A DNA stretch of 64,000 bases from Sphingomonas adhaesiva (lineage in GTDB: Bacteria > Pseudomonadota > Alphaproteobacteria > Sphingomonadales > Sphingomonadaceae), in contig NZ_JAQIJT010000002.1 of assembly GCF_036946125.1 (NCBI RefSeq), positions 1 through 64,000 on the forward strand. The letters are read 5' to 3'. Below the pieces are notes generated by a model. It was not told the origin of the DNA and did no database searches. It worked only from the letters and a program-made list of their open reading frames with translations. Numbering within the stretch: position 1 is the stretch's first letter; every line of letters starts with the position of its first letter. This document shows positions 1 through 7,675 of the stretch, one piece after another. The position numbers and the translations under genes are program-made.

Positions 1-851
1 AAGCGGCTGGTGGCCAACCTCAGCCTGGATAAGGAGATGCTCCAGGGCGTCATCCGCCGAAAAATGTAGGGCCTGGTCGAGCCCGGGAGATCGTCGGCTA
101 TTTGCAGGCGAGCTACCAGGTCAGCGAACGGCGAGCTTGCGGCGCGTTTCCGATCAATCGATCGACCCAGCGCTACCAGTCCCGCCGCCTCGATCAGGCC
201 GGCCTCAAGATGCGGATCAAGGAGTTGGCTGCGACCGTGTTCGCTACGGGTATCGACGCATCCATGTGCTGCTCCGGCGGGAGGGCTGGGAGATCAACCA
301 CAAGCGCACTCATCGGCTGTATCGCGAACTCGCGCTGCAGCTGCGCAACAAGACGCGCAAGCGCAAGGTGAAGGCGAAGCTGCGCGATGACCGGACGCGG
401 CGACGGCGCCCGACGAGTGCTGGTCGATGCATTTCCTGTCGGACCAACTGTTCGACGGGCGCAAGATCCGCGTGCTGTCGATCGTCGACAACTTCACGCG
501 TGTGTCGCCAGCGCTCGATGTACGGACAAGCTATCGCGGATCTGACGTGGTCGAAACGCTCGACCGCGTTGCCGCGGCACATGGTCGCCCAAGCGCATTC
601 GTCTAGATAATGGGCCGGAATCCATCTCGAAGGATCTCGATCTATGGGCCTATCAGCATGATGTAGTGCTGGACTTCAGCCGCCCCGGCAAGCCGACCGA
701 CAATGCGTTCGCGGAGGCGTTCAACGGCCGCCTGCGGGCCGAATGCCTCAACGCATACTGGTTCTTGAGCTTGGCCGCCGAAGTGGCCCGCATTCGACGG
801 TCAATCGCGGCTAATGACTGGATGCCGGGCGCCATGACCTCTCGCGGCCGT
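1..851 (+). pseudogene. IS3-family (IS407-like) transposase remnant, orfA end plus broken orfB
   Basis: The first 69 bases encode the last 22 residues of an orfA ending in a TAG. The orfB product that should follow is spread over all three plus frames. One piece carries a YGYRRIHVLLRREGW motif near 245-295, a second carries WSMHFLSDQLFDG and the FTR region near 420-540, and a third carries the DNGPE and AFNGRLRAECLN segments near 605-760. At least three frameshifts separate them, so no transposase can be made. After about 780 the sequence no longer resembles orfB, so the 3' end is also lost. The element enters from outside the window. Confidence 0.8.
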
Positions 852-957
852 GCGCCTTCGTTCGGCTCGCGCTCGACGGTGATGTCGGATGGTCGTGCGT
901 ATGTGTATCTGCTGCTCGTCGATGGACCAATTGACGTGCTTGCGGCGGACGTCGCGA

Positions 958-1257
958 TTACGCCGGGTTGGTCGTGACGTGATGGGGTGGACGGCCCCTG
1001 CACCAGCGTAGCTGGGCGATGATGGTGCCGGGTGGGTTATAAATTAGAACCGGCGTGTCGGACACCATCGGAGCGCCTGCGGCTGACGACATATAGCCGC
1101 CGGCCAGCACCAGCACGAAATGAGCTTCGTCATGGCTGTGTCGCCGAACTTCTTCTTCGGGCGGGTTTGCCGTTAGCGCATGAAAGCTGAACCCGCCGGC
1201 GTGCCTGCCCTCCGGGCCACTTCCCCAGAAATCCGTCTTTCCTCGCCTGAGAACCAT
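958..1257 (-). pseudogene. AraC-type regulator, N-terminal cupin fragment
   Basis: The minus-strand frame carries a short cupin-like stretch (RRHSHDEAHFVLVLAGGY, then an IYNPPGT motif) typical of the ligand-binding half of AraC-family regulators. The C-terminal helix-turn-helix domain is absent: the frame runs into unrelated sequence at about 990, close to the broken IS3 element. I read it as the 5' stump of a regulator truncated by insertion or deletion. The ATG at 1257 is preferred to the upstream start at 1275 because homology-like sequence starts there. Confidence 0.45.
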
Positions 1258-1546
1258 ATTACAGGTCTGCACCAATTCGGGCCATCGGCGCCATCCGACT
1301 TATGTTGCCGATCGTTTCTCATTTCACCGCGTGCAATGGGTTTCGAGACACCTTTAGCGTTCTCGAAACTCGATCCCAACGGGAAAGGCTTCGGCCGGCC
1401 TACCACTGTACTTATGGGAAGCCGGGGTTATCGATTTCAGCCGAGCATCTGCGATCGGTTTGAGATCGGCTGTCGTGCGTGTCACGATCGCGTAGGTTGA
1501 TCCGTCATGATGAGGGGAAGCATCCCCAACATTCGGAGACACGATC

Positions 1547-1846
1547 ATGCACGCCCTGTTTCTCACGCATAGCAGCACGCCGGGTCGGCGCGACGAACTG
1601 GAGGCGGTGTGGCGTCGGCACATGATGCCGGCGATCGACGCCAACGACGGCCACCTCGTCTACATCTACAGTTTCGGTACCGATCCTGACACGGTAGGCG
1701 CGTTTCAGCTATACCGGTCGAAGGAAGACGCGGATGCATTCGTGCAATCGCCCGCGTATCTGGCCTACCTGAATGAAGCACGGCCGTTGTTGGCGCATGA
1801 TCCCGACGTGACGATCCTCGAACCGCGATGGGTTAAAGGCGCCTGA
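1547..1846 (+). CDS. Antibiotic biosynthesis monooxygenase (ABM) domain protein
   Basis: A 99-residue protein with the small ferredoxin-like ABM/dimeric alpha-beta barrel layout: a first beta strand (MHALFLTHSS), a helix with a R/H-rich stretch (EAVWRRHMMPAIDAN), then YIYSFGTD and AFQLYRSKEDADAFVQSP, ending in a last strand near VTILEPRW. Such proteins are cofactor-less monooxygenases or stress-linked dimers; the substrate cannot be read. It overlaps the next gene in a TGATG arrangement, so the two are probably co-translated. Its pairing with an ECF-like sigma factor suggests a small stress operon. Confidence 0.7.
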   Translation: MHALFLTHSSTPGRRDELEAVWRRHMMPAIDANDGHLVYIYSFGTDPDTVGAFQLYRSKEDADAFVQSPAYLAYLNEARPLLAHDPDVTILEPRWVKGA

Positions 1847-2400
1847 TGGAAGTGACAATCGACGCTGCGATGATGGTGGCGTTCGAAGCTGCCCGGCCAG
1901 CGATGTTTGGCATCGCATATCGTATGCTCGGCACGCATGCCGATGCCGAAGACGTCCTGCAGGACGTGTTCATTCGCTGGTCAGAAGCCGATCGACATTC
2001 GATCCAGAACCCAGCTGCGTGGCTTACTACAGTCTGTACGCGACGATCGATCGATGTGGTCCGCTTGGTCGCTCGCGCGCGGACGGACTATGTGGGACCG
2101 TGGCTGCCCGAGCCATTGGCCGGTGCGACGATGGAAGAGCCGCAGGAACTCTCTTTTGCTTTGGAGACGGCGTTCTTGCTCTTGCTGCAGCGCGCGTCGC
2201 CCAGCGTCCGCAATCTGCCTGAGATTGACGCCCCAGAGCAGCTTCTTGTCGATTTCGTCGCCTTCCGGGCGGTGATGCGTGAAACATCCGCACATCGCGC
2301 AACGGAACCATCGCAGGACGCCTTTTCCCCATACGTAGCTGTCGAGGGTCGAGGGCCTGTGCCTCAGGATAAGCGACGCTCCCGAATAGTAGGCGAATAG
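1846..2400 (+). pseudogene. ECF41/SigJ-like sigma factor, truncated after region 2
   Basis: Residues 1-115 match an ECF sigma factor: the conserved GIAYRMLGTHADAEDVLQD segment of region 2 near residue 22-40, then PAAWLTTVCTRRSIDVVR. The match stops at FLLLLQR near base 2190, where region 4 should start. The rest of the frame (to 2400) is antisense to a truncated GFA gene on the other strand, so those residues are meaningless. Promoter recognition by region 4 is missing and the protein should be non-functional. It overlaps the ABM gene by one base. Confidence 0.7.
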
Positions 2401-2505
2401 GCGCTGGACGCGTCGACAAAGAGAGCAGTTGCATGCTGTCAAGACACGTGGGCGGCGTGGAATGGCGATCGTCACACCGCCGCAATGGCATTTTGCTTCC
2501 AGCAT
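1981..2505 (-). pseudogene. GFA / CENP-V family zinc protein, 3' truncated
   Basis: Starting at ATG 2505, the protein begins MLEAKCHCGGV and contains CNCSLCRR and CAMCGCFTHHRP, the cysteine pattern of the glutathione-dependent formaldehyde-activating (GFA) zinc fold. The homology runs to GVNLRQIADAG near base 2205, where the family needs about 30 more residues. From there it reads antisense through the truncated sigma factor. The two gene stumps therefore meet tail to tail at roughly 2190-2210, which points to one deletion or recombination joint. Zinc ligands are intact, but the fold is incomplete. Confidence 0.7.
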
Positions 2506-2780
2506 TCCTCGGTCCCGTCGCCAGTGCATCAGAGAATGCCTGTCAGGCTACACCCTTCCACAACTTCCAGCATCCTGGTTCCGCATCCGGATGATCCGAT
2601 ACGATCCGGCTGACTTCGAATGGCGGGTGATCGTGCGATGGCGAAAGTGACATCGTTTCGGCATCCTGCCGAGGCTCGCCCGCGAGATGGTTGGGACATT
2701 CCCGCACGGATCGTCCGACGGGGCGGTCGCGTCTTTCCGCCCAGGATCGCGCTTTTGCGATGCGCCTGTTCGACGGCCGC

Positions 2781-3335
2781 TCAACGAAGCGCCGCGTCGA
2801 ATTCGCGGATGAGTTCTCCGACCCGACCGCCTTTCAATGGGGCCTCGGGATAGCGCCGGAGTATCCCAGAGACCTGTGGCGGCGCGAGGCCTGCCAACAT
2901 CGCCAGGTGCATCTCTGCGGTGTCCGGGGACGAGAGCTCGATGGCTCGGACAGCATGAGCCGCCGATCCAAGGATGTGCTTGACCTGGGTCGCCGTCGCC
3001 AGCGGGTGCAGATAGGCGGCGCCAGCGGCTGCGACAGGGGCCCGCGCTGCCTCACTCGCCGCAGGTTCACCGTGGTCGGCAGCTTCCCCAGCAGCCCGAA
3101 GCGCAGACCATGCCCTGTCTCGGAGGAGCTTGGTTCGTCCTGCGCCGCCTGCGAACAGCCGGGCGGCGGCGATGGCGTCGTGTGGCCGCCGATCGTGCGG
3201 GTATCGTCGGTCGAAGACCGGGAGGACAGAACAAGCGCACTGCGCCGCATAGCCTTCGACGGCCCGGCAAGCATCCAAGCTGTGATAGACCTTTGCAGCA
3301 TCCGCCATGGCGCTGAGATATGCGCACATCGGCAC
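2781..3335 (-). CDS. Imm-5-like putative immunity protein
   Basis: A 184-residue alpha-helical, alanine-rich protein. The VLPVFDRRYPHDRRPHDAI stretch near residue 38-56, the RDRAWSALRAAGEA segment and the final ILRRYPEAP resemble the family annotated as putative immunity protein (Imm-5-like), known beside contact-dependent toxins but also as an orphan. No toxin gene lies next to it. The start is uncertain: an internal ATG at 3308 would drop nine residues. The opposite strand is also open over much of this stretch, but those frames have no recognisable content. Function is inferred from resemblance only. Confidence 0.5.
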   Translation of the reverse strand: MPMCAYLSAMADAAKVYHSLDACRAVEGYAAQCACSVLPVFDRRYPHDRRPHDAIAAARLFAGGAGRTKLLRDRAWSALRAAGEAADHGEPAASEAARAPVAAAGAAYLHPLATATQVKHILGSAAHAVRAIELSSPDTAEMHLAMLAGLAPPQVSGILRRYPEAPLKGGRVGELIREFDAALR

Positions 3336-3715
3336 GCATTGAATCCTCGTCTTTTCTTCCGGATTGGCGGCAGCGGCGGCAACAGTCGCGCTTCCGTCTC
3401 GTCAAAGGAAGCATGCAAGTCTTGCCGTCCCGGGAGCCGTCCTGCATCCGCTTCCCCGGAATTGTCCGCCAACCGCGGATCATCCGGAAAGCAGGAGCGT
3501 GCGGCCTGGCGGGTCAGCCGCAGTTCGTCTCGAGAATTCGACCGCTCTATGCCGCCATCCGGCGCAGGCAGGACACTCCCCCTGACAAGGATGCGCCTTG
3601 GCGAAGGGAAGCGCCGATACGGTTCCTATAGGTAGAGCAATTGCGTCAAAGCAATGGTAGTATCGCGGCCGGCCGGGGGCGGCCGGCAGTTGACATGTCT
3701 CTTGAGGGGGAAGTT
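3336..3715. other. Intergenic stretch with no supported gene
   Basis: Open frames exist on both strands because of high GC, but none has a ribosome-binding site, recognisable motif or plausible neighbour. Just before 3716 a short GC-rich run (GGCCGGCCGGGGGCGGCCGG region at 3668-3687) could form a hairpin, and a GAGGGGG ribosome-binding site follows for the next gene. Confidence 0.4.
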
Positions 3716-4891
3716 ATGGCGACCAAATCTACTAGGAATGTGTTGCTTGGCCTCGTGGCCACGCTCGGCACCAGCGTACCGGCCCATGCGCCGGATGATG
3801 TCACGAAGACGGGCATCGCGGCTGGCTTGGGGGTCGCTGCCGCGAGCGGCAAGACGACGATGGGCGATGGTGCGGGAGCGATCGAGGCATCGTTGCTCGA
3901 CAGCGACGCCATGCTTCAGGCTGGCGCGGCCATCAGGCGTATCGCCGAGGCCGCCCGGTCGGCGAACGGCAATCGCCCAGTACTGGTGCTGGGCAAGTCC
4001 GACACGGTCGATTTCTCCATGGCGCTGTGGGTGGTCGAGCGGCTCCGGTCCTTGAAGACGAGGGCCGAGGCGATGCCGGCCGCCGGATGCCGCAAGGCAC
4101 CGATCGTCGTCGAGCAAACCACCCGCGGAAGTTCTGCATTCCTGGATGCGCCGGCTGAGACGACGAAGACCCAGAAATTCGGGTTCGCGCGAACCGATAT
4201 CGTGGCTGCGCTCGCGAGCGACATCAGCGTCGGCGCGATCAAACTGAGCGCCGACGATCGCACCCTTCTGAATGCCATCCTGATGGGAAACGCGGCCGAC
4301 ACCGCATGGCACGATCTTTCAACCACAACGCCGACCTTCGCCAAGGCCAGCAACGCTGGCCTCATCGTGCTCGACGAGCAGGTCGCGGTCGATCCCAGGA
4401 CGAACCCCGTGTTCCTGCTCCTTGCCGACCTCCAGCGCTGGACCGATGCCAATCGCCAGTGCGACGGCGAAAGCCACAAGGCGATGGTCGACACGATCGA
4501 CAAGTTTATCGCGGCCATCACCTCGGCCGAGAAGGGAACACCGGCAATCGTGGCGGCTGCGCAGCTGGCACCGTCCGGTTTCGATCGGTTGCCCCTCATC
4601 CTTCGGGTCGGGATCGACGACCGGGGCGGGACATCGATTACGTGATCGAACATCTGGTACACGATCGGCCTGCCCGGTGCCGCCGTGATCACAAGCGGCC
4701 TGAAGGTCAGTTTCCAGTTGAGCGATCCCAAAGTCGGGCAGAACCTGATGACCGGCGAAGTTCGTTGCGCCACCCGGCCTACCAGCTACCGGGACGTGCA
4801 AAACATGCTTGTGACCCGCAAGGCGACCGGCAGCAATTCTGTCGGCGACCGGCAGAAGACGCTTGTCACGTGCGCGTACAGGACCAGTTGA
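3716..4891 (+). pseudogene. Secreted protein of unknown function with one in-frame TGA
   Basis: The ATG at 3716 follows GAGGGGGAAGTT, a strong ribosome-binding site, and begins a typical Sec signal peptide (MATKSTRNVLLGLVATLG, cleavage expected after PAHA near residue 25). The reading frame is intact to a TGA at 4643-4645 and then stays open in the same frame to TAG-like termination at 4891, giving about 390 residues. The downstream part includes TSGLKVSFQLSDPKVG and two cysteines, so it reads as coding. One nonsense change thus splits one gene. I do not recognise the family; it looks like an exported soluble protein. Confidence 0.6.
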
Positions 4892-5054
4892 ACAGCTACG
4901 CCGCCGGCCGGATCCACGCCCCCTTTTCGCCTCGGTGTCTTGCGATCCGGACCACGTTGACGGATTTCGCGCGTGAAATGTCATCGGGACAGCAATGTCG
5001 CGTTCGCTGCGCTAGCTGCAGGGCTGGCATACTTCTCACCCGGCACCACAACAG

Positions 5055-5657
5055 CTAGCTACGCAGCAGTGCTCGGACGATCTCGGCAACCATCCGGCGA
5101 CGACGGCGATGGTATTGGCGCCAGCGGATGCGGAGCGCGGCGACATCGCCGCGATCGGTTGCCGCCGACAGATGCGCAATCTCGTCCCGTGTGTCAGCGA
5201 TCAAGCCCGCCTCGACCAGGCGGACCGCGTGCAGCCGCGCGTTGATGTCCCGAACCGCGCGCAGGTGCTCCTCGTTCCTCGACGCGCGGGCCAGGCGTTC
5301 GACGAGCGCGCCTGTCGCCGTCGCATCGTCGTCCGCCTGCCCGCCATTGGCGGCATGGGCTGCGATCCGGCCGGCCGCCGATCGCAGGATGATCCCGATG
5401 ACGTCCTCGTTCCAACGGTAGAGGTCGGCGAGCGCGGGCGCGTCGATCATCGGCACATGGAAGCCGCCGCCCGGACGGGCATCGACGAGACCGGCGCCAC
5501 ACAACTGGTTCAGCGCCTCGCGCACCGGCGTCGCGCTGGTGGCCAGCCGGTCCGCCAGCACGGCAGGGTCGAGCCGGGTGCCCGGTCGCACGACGCGCGT
5601 CAGGATCAACCGCCGGATCGCGTCGTGGACGCGCTCGGTCGTTGCGCCGGCGTTCAT
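5055..5657 (-). CDS. GntR-family transcriptional regulator (FadR/FCD type)
   Basis: A 200-residue regulator. The winged helix spans residues 5-70 (RVHDAIRRLILTRVVRPG, LDPAVLADRLATSATPVREAL, LCGAGLVDARPGGGFHVP), the standard GntR pattern with the TPVREAL recognition helix. The C-terminal 130 residues are all-helical, as in an FCD effector domain, ending in a very basic tail (RRRRR). A much longer frame exists upstream, but the winged helix starts right after ATG 5657, so I use it. No target genes are evident, as the upstream minus-strand region is a gene remnant. Confidence 0.75.
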   Translation of the reverse strand: MNAGATTERVHDAIRRLILTRVVRPGTRLDPAVLADRLATSATPVREALNQLCGAGLVDARPGGGFHVPMIDAPALADLYRWNEDVIGIILRSAAGRIAAHAANGGQADDDATATGALVERLARASRNEEHLRAVRDINARLHAVRLVEAGLIADTRDEIAHLSAATDRGDVAALRIRWRQYHRRRRRMVAEIVRALLRS

Positions 5658-5910
5658 CCGCCGGGGCTTTGCCCAGCGACGAACGCCGCGACCATCTCGG
5701 CCTGGTCGGGACGCAGCGCGTCGACTGCGCCGATCGCCACGTCGATCTCGTCGCCGAGCAGGATCGAGGGACATTGCGCCGCTCCTTAGGGTCTGGCATC
5801 GGCGCAAAGGCACCATAGCCCTCCAAAATCGGGTGGCGAGGGTCGGTGGCCGTCGCCGCACCGCTTGTCGCGAGAATTGCCGGAGCCGCTAAAGCACCGA
5901 ACCTGAAGAC
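5658..5910 (-). pseudogene. Small exported-protein remnant (frameshifted, unidentified)
   Basis: Reading the minus strand from about 5910, one frame gives a signal-peptide-like run (ALAAPAILATSGAATA) followed by DPRHPILEGYGAFAPMPD. Near 5785 sense continues in another frame as SILLGDEIDVAIGAVDALRP and ends GQSPGG before a TGA just ahead of the GntR gene. There is no usable start codon in the first frame and a stop blocks the second. I read it as a decayed small gene; the family is not recognised. Confidence 0.3.
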
Positions 5911-5925
5911 CGCTTCATTTCTCGA

Positions 5926-6306
5926 TCATCCTACTCGCGCAAAGGAAGCCGCACCGAACAGGTAGGCCGGTGTGACCGCACGCTTCGCCGATGCAGGCGT
6001 CACCTTCGCGACCGGTCGCGCCGCCCCCAAGGCGGCAAACAAGGCTCGGACCCATTCCTCGGCTTGGTCGTCGGCGATGCGATAGTGGATTTGACGCGCT
6101 TCGCGGCGCGTCACGACCAGCGCGGCCCGGCGTAGCTCGGCAAGCTGCTGGCTGAGCGCGGGCTGACCGATGCCGGTCGCCGCCTCGATCTCGCCGACCG
6201 CCTGCTCCCCATCGAGAAGCGAGGCGAGGATCATCAGTCGCTGGGGCTGGGCGAGTGTGCGTAGCCGTTCCACCATTGCATCGGCCTGGGCACGATCGAG
6301 GCTCAT
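5926..6306 (-). CDS. ArsR/SmtB-family repressor (BigR-like position, cysteine-free)
   Basis: A 126-residue winged-helix protein: LAQPQRLMILASLLDGEQAVGEI (helices 2-3), GIGQPALSQQLAELRRAALVVTRREARQIHYRI (recognition helix and wing). In sulfur-oxidation clusters this position is normally held by BigR/SqrR, which sense polysulfide through a cysteine pair. This protein contains no cysteine, so it cannot use that chemistry. Its start codon overlaps the stop of the peroxiredoxin gene (ATGA at 6303-6306), so both come from one transcript starting near 6950. It probably controls the divergent cluster. Confidence 0.8.
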   Translation of the reverse strand: MSLDRAQADAMVERLRTLAQPQRLMILASLLDGEQAVGEIEAATGIGQPALSQQLAELRRAALVVTRREARQIHYRIADDQAEEWVRALFAALGAARPVAKVTPASAKRAVTPAYLFGAASFARVG

Positions 6307-6935
6307 GTGTCGGGCCTCAGCCGGTGAAACCAGTTCGCCTCGCCATCGACCGGAAGCGCGGGTGGCGACAACACCTCGTCGCCAGGATGCCAGCCTGCGG
6401 GCGTTAGCGCGTCGCCTCTCGACGCCCGTTGAAGCGCTTGCACCGTGCGCAGCATCTCCTCGACCGATCGGCCGACGTTCATCGGATACCAGTTGGTCGC
6501 CCGGACCACGCCTTCGGGGTCGACGAAGTAGGTCGCCCGCACCGCGGCGGAGTCGGTCGCCGCAGCATCAAGCATTCCATAGGCACGTCCGACCGCCATC
6601 GAAGGGTCTTCCACGACCGGAAACGGCACCTCGACGCCCGAGAGTTCGTGGATCGCGCGCATCCAGGCGACATGGCTGTAGAGGCTGTCGACCGACAGGC
6701 CGAGCAGCGCGCAGTCGATCGCCTCGAATGTCGGCGCTGCCTTGGCGAGCGCGATGAACTCGCTGGTACAGACCGGCGTGAAGTCGGCCGGGTGAGAAAA
6801 GAACAGGAGCCAGCGCCCGCGATACTGATCGAGGCTGACCTCCCCCATCGTCGTGCGTGCGGTGAAATTGGGGGCGGGATCGCCGATGCGAAGCGGTCGA
6901 GGCAGGGGGGCAGGTTCGTCCATCGCGTCGGACAT
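6303..6935 (-). CDS. Peroxiredoxin (AhpC/TSA, 1-Cys Prx6 type)
   Basis: A thioredoxin-fold peroxidase of about 210 residues. The peroxidatic cysteine sits in HPADFTPVCTSEF, followed by SVDSLYSHVAWMRAI, VPFPVVEDPSMAVGRAYGM and a long C-terminal arm, as in 1-Cys/Prx6-like enzymes. It would reduce hydrogen peroxide or organic or sulfur peroxides in the cytoplasm. Starts at 6935 and 6923 are both possible; a longer version would run into the divergent promoter. It lies first in a two-gene transcript with the ArsR repressor and opposite the sulfur genes, suggesting oxidative protection during sulfide oxidation. Confidence 0.8.
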   Translation of the reverse strand: MSDAMDEPAPLPRPLRIGDPAPNFTARTTMGEVSLDQYRGRWLLFFSHPADFTPVCTSEFIALAKAAPTFEAIDCALLGLSVDSLYSHVAWMRAIHELSGVEVPFPVVEDPSMAVGRAYGMLDAAATDSAAVRATYFVDPEGVVRATNWYPMNVGRSVEEMLRTVQALQRASRGDALTPAGWHPGDEVLSPPALPVDGEANWFHRLRPDT

Positions 6936-6966
6936 GGCAGCCGAAGGTTGTTGACGCAAGAGCATT

Positions 6967-6992
6967 ACAAACATACATAAAGGATGATTTGT
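6967..6992. promoter_or_regulatory. Inverted repeat in the divergent promoter region (candidate ArsR operator)
   Basis: An imperfect 26-base dyad whose arms read ACAAACAT and ATGATTTGT (the second arm is ACAAATCAT on the other strand). It lies between the peroxiredoxin gene and the first plus-strand sulfur gene, in a locally AT-rich patch, and directly upstream of an AGGAG ribosome-binding site at 6994-6998. Position and symmetry fit an ArsR dimer site controlling both directions. This is inference. Confidence 0.4.
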
Positions 6993-7004
6993 TAGGAGTC
7001 GTAA

Positions 7005-7238
7005 GTGTCTGGTGGTCGTCATCTCGAACAGGTCGCCGCGCAGCGGAACGGCAGCATCCACGTCCGCGACGGCTTCGACGAGGATGCCTTCGTCGCGATA
7101 CGCTCGGCGCGCGACGCGACGCTCTCGTCACCGCGGCCGATGCTGCCCGCGATCCAGGTCGATATGCGTGCCGGTCGCCTGCCTGGGCCGGAGGCCAACG
7201 GCACCCGCTATCTCCGCATGCCGCTGAACACGCCCTGA
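7005..7238 (+). CDS. Free-standing tail domain of an ETHE1-like MBL protein
   Basis: A 77-residue protein from GTG 7005, six bases after AGGAG. It matches, almost end to end, the last 75 residues of the MBL-fold dioxygenase encoded at 11917-12804: NGSIHVRDGFDEDAFVAIR and the RDATL...LPAIQVDMRAGRLP...MPLN pattern recur. It lacks every metal ligand, so it cannot be an enzyme. It may be the 3' stump of a deleted paralogue or a small regulatory partner. It overlaps the permease gene by one base (TGATG), which suggests it is still translated. Confidence 0.6.
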   Translation: MSGGRHLEQVAAQRNGSIHVRDGFDEDAFVAIRSARDATLSSPRPMLPAIQVDMRAGRLPGPEANGTRYLRMPLNTP

Positions 7239-7675
7239 TGCCGGGCTTTCCCCATGCCATGCCGCTGCATGGCCTCGCCGGCGGGTTGATGATCGGCCTT
7301 GCCGCGGCGCTCATGCTGCTCGTCAACGGACGGGTCGCCGGATGCAGCGGTCTGTTCGCGCGCGCGACCGGCCTTACCGGAGAGGGCGTGCCACGTGGCA
7401 TCGCGCTGGCGTTTGCGATCGGTCTGCCGATCGGCGCCGCGATCATCCTCCTCACCTTGGGCGTTCGAGCCCACTTCCCGTCATCGCTCGTCTTGCTGGC
7501 GGTAGCCGGCGTCGTTGTCGGGTTCGGCACACGGCTAGGCTCCGGCTGCACCAGCGGCCACGGCGTCGTCGGCATGGCGCGGCTCTCGCCGCGTTCGATG
7601 GCGGCGACAGCGACATTCATGGGGTTCGGGATCGCAACGGCGACGATCATGCGACTGAGCGGGGTGGCGCTGTGA
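7238..7675 (+). CDS. YeeE/YedE-type sulfur-compound permease, first half
   Basis: A 145-residue membrane protein with four hydrophobic segments (about residues 9-28, 50-68, 76-95, 115-135). It has the family signatures NGRVAGCSGL and GFGTRLGSGCTSGHGVVGMARLSPRSM, with the conserved cysteines that handle thiosulfate or related sulfur anions in YeeE/TsuA-like proteins. These two-part permeases work with the DUF6691 half encoded next. Start and stop overlap both neighbours (TGATG and GTGA), marking a tightly coupled operon. Confidence 0.85.
   Translation: MPGFPHAMPLHGLAGGLMIGLAAALMLLVNGRVAGCSGLFARATGLTGEGVPRGIALAFAIGLPIGAAIILLTLGVRAHFPSSLVLLAVAGVVVGFGTRLGSGCTSGHGVVGMARLSPRSMAATATFMGFGIATATIMRLSGVAL

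Noticed and set aside
2691..3635. Plus-strand open frame of 314 codons
   Set aside because: It overlaps the Imm-5-like gene in antisense, has no ribosome-binding site and no motif. The minus-strand gene has family-like sequence.
4643..4645. TGA read as selenocysteine or as a recoded tryptophan
   Set aside because: No SECIS-like stem follows, the residue context (SIT-stop-SNIW) does not look like a selenoprotein, and other genes here use TGA as a normal stop. A nonsense change is simpler.
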